Below are positions 36,730-46,300 of a stretch of 64,000 nucleotides of DNA, one piece after another (position 1 is the stretch's first letter; every line of letters begins with the position of its first letter). A model generated the notes under the pieces. The model made no database searches. It was given only the letters and a program-made list of their open reading frames with translations, and was not told the DNA's origin. The position numbers were made by a program, and so were the translations under genes. The stretch comes from Symbiodinium microadriaticum (taxonomy: Eukaryota; Sar; Dinophyceae; Suessiales; Symbiodiniaceae). The DNA lies in NCBI GenBank assembly GCA_001939145.1, contig LSRX01000842.1, positions 128,512-192,511 of the forward strand, given 5' to 3'.

Positions 36730-38142
36730 GTACGTACATACATACATGCATACATACACTNCATACATACATACATACATATGTACGTACATACATACAT
36801 GCATACATACACTTTTCCCTGCTGCGAGGTCACCATGGCCAACCAGCTTAGAGAAAGGCCAGTAAACCGAGCGTGCACATGTCATGCTCTCAACTAAGAA
36901 CAAGTCCAAGAGCCCTCGCTCTTCCTATGCAGGCCCGGCTCCCTCCGGGAACAGCAAAGTGGTCGAACCAGCGTGCCGTGTTGCAATGGGTAATATTTCA
37001 TAGTATGATAAGACATTTCGAATATTTCTGTATGATACTAGTATTATATAACTTGACGTGATGTACTGCAATATGATAGAACATAGTATACAGTATACAT
37101 GATATAACTTATAATCTCCTGACCAAGAAAGGGCCGCGATCCCGGAAGTGCCCCGGCGCCAATGAGATCTGCGGGTTTTGTGTATTTGCCGGTGGGCCCT
37201 TCGGAGGCAGACCTTGCACGCAGCTTGGATCGAAATGGAGGGGGGGGTCCCTGCACTCGGCCGTCACTTGCCACACTTTTTGCAAGTCTCCCCCTTCTTC
37301 AGCACAGCCCGCGCACTGGGAAATTCGTGCTGACTGAAACAGTGGACTCGAGAAGTCTCAGTGCTCAGGCTGCCCTGCAGCAACCTACAGGACTATCACC
37401 CCCAACCTGCCCGTCGCCCCGCAGTTCTCTCCCCTTTGTTCTTCCTGCTTTCTATTTCCTTGATGGAGGCTTGGCATTTGATCTTTCGCGTCATATGCAG
37501 GTCCCGGGCTGAGACACATGCAGAAGCCTCAACCCACATCTATCATGGATACAGCATTGCTACAATGACGTCTTGACGAAAGAGAGCACGAAAAACACTG
37601 TTGCGCTCCAAGATGCCCCGGGCACGACCCCCTCGCAGAGAACAGGTGCGAATGAGAAGCGCATGGGATTCAAAACGGTTTCGGGATGGTCTGTCCTTCT
37701 GGACCAGCGCGATGTGCCCAAACCCTCTCCACTTGTTGAACTCAGTGACCTGATCTGCACCATGCTGGATGCTCAGCCCCCTGCGATGAGTTTGCCTTAT
37801 CGGCCATCCGGATCCTAGCCAAGCTGCGGTGCCGGCATAGCGGGCATCCTGTCTGGACAGCATCTTCAGATCTCCAGGGCAAGAAGAAGCGGAGGCCTGG
37901 CCTTGTCTATGGTGAAGTCCTCCGGTATCACAATGGGGCCATTCTCGGCTGCAGCTTTGGCATCTCCACCTGCCAGCAACGATAATGCATCGCTCACGCA
38001 TACGGCGCAGCAAATCCGCAAAATCCCAACCTGTGCCGGGTGTCTGCATGTCTCGTGATTCTGAGACACGGAAGGGAGCCGAACAGGCTACACCAATGCG
38101 ACAAGATGGATCATAGCCCAGACCCACATCTCTTCCCTGCAA
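31945..38142 (-). CDS. Multi-cold-shock-domain gene, upstream tandem copy (copy A)
   Basis: Carries the same markers in the same order as copy B: GPIVIPEDFTIDKAR (37.92 kb), EFNKWRGFGHIA (37.73), EGVVPGASW (37.62), TEDKVFVHWNNIQTED (36.13), KAKTVTLPGG (35.84), NFRYTGTVK (34.84), NDGYALDEPVPNEIKA (34.58), WELNTGGKRLRMRIDK (34.41), EFGIVKSKT (34.22), KGDSYMAYNVTLPG (34.09), RYTGTVQWW (32.80), AKPDGKPPEMLLYFRK (32.32), EWSLRPEIGKKVSFT (32.08) and VYLDDKGAGAKDV (31.98). The last intron is only 55 bases (31998-32052), starts GC and ends AG. The GQKVSF, VFVHF, GIVKWF and NVTxL blocks of bacterial CspA are the recognisable parallels. The start exon is not identified. A hydrophobic N-terminal-like frame at 32588-33187 contains the 32.80 marker and is probably an exon plus flanking intron. 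Confidence 0.65.
34896..34980. repeat. CTG/ACA-type trinucleotide tract within CSD copy A
   Basis: GCTGTTGCTGCT-type units followed by ACGACAACGACGAC units. It lies between CSD markers in what should be an intron. A GGA run of about 42 bases follows at 35240-35281. Frames across them encode only repeated A/L, T or R/G. Confidence 0.85.
36450..36812. repeat. TA/CATA microsatellite block with one undetermined base (N at 36761)
   Basis: Long TA and CATA/TACA repeats. A segment of about 50 bases (ATACATATGTACGTACATAC...) occurs twice, on either side of the single N at 36761. Because both flanks are near-identical, the N probably marks a collapsed or gap-joined repeat and the true length may differ. 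Confidence 0.85.
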
Positions 38143-38639
38143 CTGCCATGGAGAGGCATTCGATGATTCTTTGCTGCCGAGTCTAGAATTGAAGATTTCT
38201 TAGATGGGCCAGGTAGGTGTCTGGTTGATGTGATGGTTGCCTGAAGAAAACTGATTCTGGCATGGCTCATGAATAAATATATAAGATAAATTAGTACCCA
38301 AGGCCGATCATCAGTATCAGCCATTACGCGCCCATCCCGTGAGATGTGAAACATCGTGAGCTGCCATGCAAGGAGTGTGGCCACATGACGTGGGCACTCT
38401 ATTCTCTGAAGCTTGCCGCAGCTGGCGTGCAAGTACCGGCACTGCTCTCTGTACAACAGGGCGTGCGCCGCTGCAGATTCGTGGAACTGGCACTGCTGTA
38501 GAACAGCCCAGGAAGCATCTGCACTTTTGCATCATACCATGACTACAGCTAGCCTTTCCACTACCGGTACACGAACGTGAGACAGCGATCTGGTATGTGT
38601 CTGCAAGTTGTCCCCTTGCACTCATGAACATGGGAAAAT

Positions 38640-41600
38640 CTAACCCTGGTAGCCAGCTCTAACGAGGCCACGCGCCTTTGGGAAGGCAGCCTCGGCCTCA
38701 GCTTCCTCGGGGTCCGGCGAATGGAGGAAGTTGGTGCCCACAGCGCCTTTCACAGCGCGACCTTTCCGAGAAGCTGTGCCTGGACGTCCCGCGGACTTCA
38801 TGCGCTGAGACTTGCCGTTTTTGGCCGGCGCCGGGCGGGTCTCCGCCCGTTGCGCGCCGCCATCTTCGGTGTATGCGAAATAGACGTTGGGTCTCTCGTT
38901 CATCATTGCCACTGGATCCGGGCTGCCGTCTGCTTGTCCTGTACGTCTCATTCCATGCCGGCCATCCCCATCGTCGTCCAGAATGCGGCCACGTCTTCGG
39001 ACCCGATTTCCAGCAAGATCGATGTTATTGATAACCCACTCATCAGAGGACTCGTCGTAGTGCGCACGCTCGACGATCTGTTGGTAGTGCTCGAGTGGAA
39101 TGAAATTCTCGATCGTGAGGCATACCAACTTCACCTCCTTCCGCAAATCTCGGATGGTTTCCAGCATATCTTCGCGTTCAGTTTGGAACTCGTGCTGTAA
39201 ATCCTGCACCTCCTGCTGCGTTTGCTTGTGACGGTTCCACAGCTTTTCCAGCTTGGACGTCATCTTCTGCACCTGTACAGGCAAAAGGCGAACTCCGTCG
39301 AAAGTTTCGCTCAAGGATGCCCGTTTACGATTCACCAACCCTCTCGCCTGTTCCTCCGTCGAGGCGTACTTCTCTTCGAGGTTAAGCTTGTCCTCCTGCT
39401 GTTGCTCGAGCTCTTCCTGCCTGGGCCCGTTTTGAGAAGAACAGATCAGATGGCACCCAACAGCAGTCCCACCCTGGCCAAATACTCTCATCAGGCTTGA
39501 GGTACCAAAGAAAAAGGCAATGAGACCCGTCCCCCACGGCGCCCCACCCGCCGGCCGACCCTTCCTGCGCTCGTCCGAAAGCCGACCATAATGGGAGGAA
39601 ACACGAGGCGTCGATGTTCAGTTGATGAGGCTTCGGCTACTGCCCCCTGCAGCAGCGAACAAACACCCGACACACCTCCTTGCCCCGGAAAGGCCACCTC
39701 CTTGCCCCGGAACGGCCGAAGCTCAGCACTTTCATCTTGCATGCTTTCAGAACTGCTTGAGGGGAGTGGGGGGAGTGCGCACAGGGAGGCGTCATGTCTG
39801 GGCATCGCAAGATCAATCCGATCCAGGCCCAGCAGCATGCGCTGCTCCAAGCGCTTCTTCTCTTCCACTTCCACGGCGGCTTTCCGCAGGTCGGCTTCTT
39901 GCCTCGTTAGAAAAGGCCAGTGCTGAAAGAGGGCACTCCGTGTCTCCTGTCGCATGCTGGCATGTGCTGCAGAGTGACTGCATGGCTTTCTCCATAACCT
40001 GGCTTCCAACCAGCATCTTCTCCTCCATGGCCTTCGATGCTTTCGCGGGATGTTCATAGAACTTCAGCCGTGTGCGAGTAGAGTCTTTTTCCACACGCAA
40101 GACGAGCCTGAACCCTAGACTGGGCCCTAGGACCCTTTTGCAACTGGCTTGCGACGTCACGAAAGGACAGCTGACTCGTTCCAGGCTGCACTCCCAAGGC
40201 CCTTCTGACCCTAAACCCTAGACCCCATTTTGATACTCCCGGCCTTAAGCTGCTGTAGCATCTTCTCCTGCTGCTGGGCCTTCTCCTCTCTGCTGCGCTG
40301 CTTCTCCTCCAAAGCCTCCAGCAGCTGCTGCTTCTCCTGATCTGCCATCTCCTGAGTGTCGTCGAGTAGTAATGAGTAGTCAGAATGTAAGGAATGTAGA
40401 TTGCTTCTCTCAAGATCAAGACCTCGCAGCCGAGATCCTTCTGCGCCTCAATGGCCTGCCTTTCTGCTTCCACGGCCATCTCGATCTGTGCCCTTTCTTG
40501 TTCTACCTGCAAGAATGCTTCATGTCAGAGTCACTGATTTCATGCTTGAAATCAACACAATCAGAAACCAGCCAAGCAAGAACAGCAGCAACAAAAACAC
40601 CACCAGCCCTGCTTTGGCTGGCCTGCCACTGGATCCGTTGAACTTCCTCCTCCGTGATCCCGGACTGGACAACCTTTTGAACGACCACCTCCTTCTCGAC
40701 GATCCTCGGCATAACACCCGAACCGGCAGCGACATGATGCCAAGTAAGACCAGACCTCTGCAGAAAACCAAGCTTCTTTTCCACCTCCACCACTTCTTTT
40801 TCCACAATCACCTCCGGTTCTCCAGGCGCGGCGCCCGGTCGAATCGGGCTCCCAGGACCTGCGTTCGCACGCTCCTGCAACTTCATCTTCAGCCTGGTGA
40901 TCTCATCTTGAAATTCGCGGATCCTTGCGGGGGTCTGGCGCTGAGAAGTTCTGCTAAAGTATGGAACTCTTGAAGAAGAATTCCACAAGTTGTACTGCCA
41001 GGAAGCATGGCATCCTTTGGATCCTCGTTGATCCTGGGTTTGTTTTTGATGCTCTTCGCTCTGGAAGCATAGCGGAGCGTGCTCAAAGTCTCGTCAAAGT
41101 TGTAATCGACCGGACCGATACAGGCACACATCACCGTCTTGGTGTTGCCACCTAGAGAGTCCTGGCCAGGTCCAATATCATTATTCCACCAGTACGTACT
41201 AAAATTGTGTGACAGCACACGACTCCATGACAGCCGATGTCCTGAAGCAAGCGAGTGAGCTTTGAGTCTCGATAAGGAACGAAAGATGTCTTTGAGTCGA
41301 TCAATGCAGAGATCACATTTCCCAGTGCACTCAGCGACATGTTGATCTTCGTTGCTTCCTGCACGAGCAAAGCCAGCAAAGGACTCAAACCAGAAGACCA
41401 GGACTGCGGAGTTAGAGTCAAGAAAAGTCCTTGTCAAATTCCTATCGTAGGGAATTTGGAGCCACTTTCAAACCCAGAAGGCCTTCAGCGTGTCCCCAGT
41501 AGCCCCGGTCTTGCTTTGCCGCTCAGAGCCCGCCAGGTCCACCATGTTCATTTTACCAACTCGAATATGATCTTGACCGTCGATTCCTGCACAGTGGACA

Positions 41601-43183
41601 CAGGCCTCAGCGTGCCTTGCGCCTCGGGACTGGCTCCAAAATGTCATGACTACGTATGACTACGACAGCTGCCTGGCTTCACCAAGCCGTGACAAAACAT
41701 GTGCGCTATGCGTACCTCTCGCGTGCTCACACTCCCAGCAACCCGCCTTGTTCCAGAATCTCGACAGTGATTGTAAAAATTGAATGTGATCGGCTGGACT
41801 CGTTGTTCATGAGAGTGCTGGCAACACTTCGGTTTTTTTGCCCAACCTTGCCAGAGCTAGCAGCAACGAGGGTGAAAGGAACAAGCAAGCGAGGGGCCAT
41901 GGGCCGTCAACTGCTGCGATGCCTCCATAACTTGCTGGAGGTCGGGGGCACCCTTCACGATCATGTTCGTCAGGTCTTTCACGAACACACCTCCCTCTGG
42001 ATGGTCTTTCAGCTCGAGTTTTTGCTTCGGATTTTTCGAGAGCAAATCTCGGATCCTGGCAGCGGCAGGCAAACTCGGGTTCAGACGGGAAGCATCCCGA
42101 AGTCCGACTCTCTCCCGTGCATGCTGAGCGACTCTTCATTGTAGATTTCCAAGTAGGATGCACGGACCAGGAACTTCTTGTTTTGGCCGCAATCCACGTT
42201 CCTGTGCTGCACTTCTGTGACGGCAAAAACGCTTGAAGTGCGGAGCAAAGAGTCTACAGTAGATTCGGCCAATAATGATCCGAGGCTGAGTGCTGGTTCA
42301 TGTCACCAGCCAAGGTGCCGAAAGATGTGCGCGAAAGTCCTAGGAATGACCCCATGCAGCTCTTCCGGTTGGGCTGGCCCGACCATCGTGTGGGTCTTGC
42401 CAGTGCCAGTTTGCCCATAGGCAAAGACGGTACCATTGTAACCATCCATGACGCCTTGGCGATCAATTGCTGCTCAAAAGCATCGTGAGCGGACACAACT
42501 TTGGGGGATTTTACCCCTGATTCTTGCCACCAGGCGGCTTTCCACCTGAGTCCACACGGCTGGTTTTTGAGGGTTCCCTTCCTCTGCTCTCTCGCTCTTG
42601 CTTGTGCTTCTTTCGGGACATACAAATTACATACTAGTAACCTCCTGGTATCGTAGACAGGGTTTTTGCGTCATTGCTTGTGTGATCGTCTTTCAGCCAT
42701 GGGTCCCATGCTCTTCTCTTCTCCCTTTTGGCTCTCGCACTCAGACGAAGCAGGCACGATCTGTCTCCATGAAAGCTGCGGTAATCTGGAGAGCTTGAGG
42801 TGCCGGCAATAGGATAGCCGGTGTGCTCATAAAAATCGCCCTGTATGGTGTGCTCGTCATAGACAGCGTCGAATGTGAAGTTCTTGCAGTCTTGCGTGCC
42901 AGGTCTTCGAACGCTGACGGCTCCGTCCTTGACCACCTTGAATAGTCGCTTCGCAGGGGTGCAAGACTCACAAGCACCTGGACGCTGCTTGCGCTTCGTC
43001 ATTGGGACAAGTATCCATATCCACGATCTTTTCTCTGTTGTCGATTTTCTCCTGGCCGCTCAGAGGCCGGCACCGGATCACGACCTTCACGCATTCCTGG
43101 CAAGCAAGCGATGATGGCGCTTCGATGCGAAAGAGGAGAATCTTTCTGAACCGAGCGGCTCTCTTGTCGTCCGCCATGGCCAC
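38640..43183 (-). CDS. Kinesin-2 motor subunit (KIF3/FLA10-type), 17 proposed exons, 798 residues
   Basis: Kinesin-2 drives anterograde intraflagellar transport along microtubules (family knowledge). Proposed exons: 43183-43160, 43096-42995, 42936-42819, 42469-42307, 42201-42133, 42055-41923, 41846-41747, 41586-41483, 41358-41242, 41161-41007, 40923-40777, 40704-40623, 40506-40438, 40351-40244, 40031-39991, 39902-39819, 39420-38640. Their sum is 2397 bases, in frame to the stop. The motor domain (about 10-345) shows [28 protein letters not shown] (P-loop), [11 protein letters not shown] (switch I), [22 protein letters not shown] (switch II) and [21 protein letters not shown] coiled-coil stalk follows, then [27 protein letters not shown] and [13 protein letters not shown], matching the KIF3 tail. 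The C-terminus is basic and Ser/Pro-rich. Introns 1 (63 bases) and 2 (58 bases) are the least certain. Confidence 0.92.
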
Positions 43184-43349
43184 TGGTGGCGAAGATGTGA
43201 TTTAGCACTTTGGTAATTTTGGCCAGGGAGTCCCGTACTTTGGCCGAATGCTTAGAAGCTTAATGCTTGGATGTGTCTTGGCCACTGAGGGGTTGGGAAA
43301 AGGTAGGCTGAAGCAAGGCATGCGCATGTGACGGGCATCCTGCTTGCTG

Positions 43350-43371
43350 AGATGTCCTTGCAAAATGGCTG
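43350..43371 (-). promoter_or_regulatory. Possible relict of the dinoflagellate spliced leader
   Basis: About 170 bases upstream of the proposed kinesin start, the minus strand reads GCAGCCATTTTGCAAG. The dinoflagellate spliced leader ends GTAGCCATTTTGGCTCAAG; the genomic copy matches AGCCATTTTG and CAAG but lacks four bases between them. Relict leaders in front of genes are known from recycled mRNAs. The match is short and imperfect, so chance is possible. Confidence 0.35.
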
Positions 43372-43399
43372 CAGACCACGTCGAAAGCACACATAAACA

Positions 43400-46300
43400 A
43401 ACCAACGAACAAACTCAAGACCTGCCAGTCATGGAAACTAAACTAACAGCAAAGCACTTCACGCAAAGCTGCTCCATTTTCCATCTTCATGTATTATGTA
43501 GACCAGATCCAGGCATCGTACCCGCCCCAACTCAGAAAGACACCTCAAAAACGGGCACAGGATGATTGAAACAGGATACCACGAACATTTTGGCTAGGAG
43601 GCTATCCAAGTCTCGGATTGTCGCTCCCCATCCCGATGGAAGACCCACCACAACCTCAGCAGTTCGTGCAAGTGAGACGCTCTCGAGACTCTAGAGCTCA
43701 AGTGGAGAGCATGCAAACCAGCAATGGAAGTAACCCAACGCAACATGACCTTGCTACTATCACTCAACAGAGCGACACAGCGCCGCAACCCTGTGCGGAT
43801 GCGGTCTGCTTGCTTGCTTGCTGGGCGTTGGGGGATTAGGGCGAACCCCGGTTCCCTGCGCTCATCGAACTATGTCACTTCTCTTTCTTTATTTCTGCCG
43901 GGCATTGGGGTCGCGTACGACCCGCAGGCACTTCTCTCTCTTTCTATCCCAGGGGTAAAAGCGTAAAGGGAGAGGGAACACCCCCTCCGCAGGCGCTCCA
44001 GACTTGCTTGCTTGCAGGGCGTTTGGGCTCGGGGACACAGGGACCCCTCACCCTGCGCTCACGCGCTACACCTGTGCTCGTGTCCGGTGTCGGCGTGAAA
44101 CGTGGAGTGGGTTCGGTACCGACTGTGACCTCGTGGTTGACCCCCAACCTCGAATCCCCTATTCCTCCAGCATTCATGCGTGGGTCATCTCGTTGGTAGC
44201 GAGCCCCTCTGGTCTGGTTGTGTTGCCGGTTGCTGTGCTGGTTGTAGGGCCCGAGGGTACGAATAGGAACACAACACACGTCGTCGGCTTCAAGGGCACG
44301 GTGCTTATACAGAGCACTAGTGTGGAGCGCCCTCGGTTGCACTGCAGTAGCAGGCTGCGTGTGGCAAGGGTCCCTTCAGGGGTAATCAAACGGGTAAGGA
44401 GTATAGTGACGTCCAAGATGATACCGATGATGAGGAGTGTGCGTAAGGTTGCGTGCGATGTTCTTACGCATTCTGGAAGCCCAGGGCTACCAAATACCTC
44501 GTCGTCTCAGAGCAATACAAGCATTGAACGCCGCATGTGGCAAATAGGTCTACATTTCCTTCTTGCATGTGGCGTTTTTCCTGAAGTTCAGACCTCGTCG
44601 CAGCTCCCCATGTACACTAGCACAGTCTTGTTCTCGCCTCAGTGTTGAGCGGTGGCACCTCAACCATGATCTGTTTTTGGCTGCGGCTCGTGGCATCCGA
44701 TCCTTCAGTTTCACCGCACCATGTAGCGGCACCCGATGTGACCGCCAGCAGTGGGGGTCTTGTGTCGAACGCATGTCCATGCGGGAAGTTGCACGGAAGC
44801 GAAGGCAAGGGAAGCCTGGAGACATCAATTTCTCGAACTCTCACGAGGTCTAACCTATGAGCTCAGCGGATTTCCGGCCGTGCGTCGAGCTGCTCGCCCA
44901 TCGCTACTGAGACTCCAGTTACGTGACGCAGTTGAGTCTCGCAGCCACCACTGCCACCGTCTCGTGGGTACTTGAAGTGGCCAGCGCATGCTTGGAAGTT
45001 GTGATCTTTGTGCCACCCTTCCAGTCTACAGGACGGAAACAAGTCATGAGTTGAGTCAATCCAAACTTGGCAAAACTATGTAAAGACTGAGCTGGTGGTG
45101 TCCATGAATGGTCGGGTGGTGGTCTGTCGTCTTGCTGATTTGGTATTCAAAGATCCGGTCACTGGCGTTCGCCCTTTGGCTCATTGGCGGCAACACGGCC
45201 ACGCTAGCCGCAAAACCCAGTCCAGGCACCTACACCTACACCGGATCTTCCCAGCATGACTGGCGAGCCTGGGCACAACAGCGATGCAATTCGGGGCTAA
45301 GGCTCGAGCATGATAATTGCCACTCCATTTTGATTGGCATTTGCTGGCAATACAATGCCTTACTTTTTGACGTGTTGGGAGCTCATAAAGAATGTTAGCA
45401 GTCACAGGTTAATGTTCAAAGACTTTTGCAGCAGCAGAAACACAAAAGAAAGTGCAGATGCGATCTTCGCCAAGACTCGTCCACGTGTTGAAGTCGATTG
45501 ATGCACAGCTTGACATGATCGTTGACATTTCTTGAAGCGCAGCCTGCCGGCAACACAGCAAGAGCAAACAGTATGTGGCCGCCTATTGCATGGCCAGCAC
45601 CGATCTCCATGTTGCTAAGGCTGCCATAATGATGACTCTCAAGTTGGCGTGTTGGCCCCACATGTCACAGGATGTCAAAGGGCGCACGCCCGAAAGCAGC
45701 CGCTGAACGATATGCGGACGCGTGTGTGAGCTTGGTTCTTGGCTTTTTCAACCAGAGACCCAAGTCGTCTGCCTGTGGTATCCACACATCATGCCTGCTG
45801 GCATCCTTGGGAGTCAGTCGCTGCCCTGTGCGGCCATGGTACGGCCCATCCAGTGCTTGCACTGCAAGTGGCTCTACTGGTTTCAAGTCGCACACATGTC
45901 GTGCTCAACTTTCCTGGTCCATCACGCGTCGGGCTGCGTCGGTATTCTTGAAGCCCAGGACACAATGGACACAAAACCGAAGTTTTGATGCCCCATAGAA
46001 GGCCCACAATCCACCGACTTGGTGGGTTCGGGTAAGGTGCCAGTGCTTGATCTTTCGGCATAGACATCTTTGAATTGGCGGCTATCTTTCATCATACCTT
46101 TCTACTGACCGCTGGACTTGGCGCTCCTTCCTGTCTTTGCTGCTTTGCCGTTTGTATTTGCAGACTTCCTGGTCAGCCTGCACAATTCAGTTGGCTATTG
46201 TCCCCTACGATTCAGTGCTTGGAATGGGGCGGAATAGGGCGGGACTGCCGCCTCGTCGTAGCCACGGCTATGGACAACTGAAGGTGCGCTCTTGGGGAAC

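Noticed and set aside
39273-39320. A 48-base GC-AG intron in the last kinesin exon
   Set aside because: Length is a multiple of three with no stop, and it is shorter than all other introns here, so it was read as coding ([16 protein letters not shown]).
43806-44070. Long terminal repeats of a retroelement
   Set aside because: The two similar blocks of about 60 bases are imperfect and only about 200 bases apart, with no reverse transcriptase or integrase motif nearby.
44004-44648. 214-residue plus-strand open frame
   Set aside because: No recognisable domain, it runs against the orientation of every supported gene, and its composition (V/S/R-rich) fits a chance frame in GC-rich DNA.
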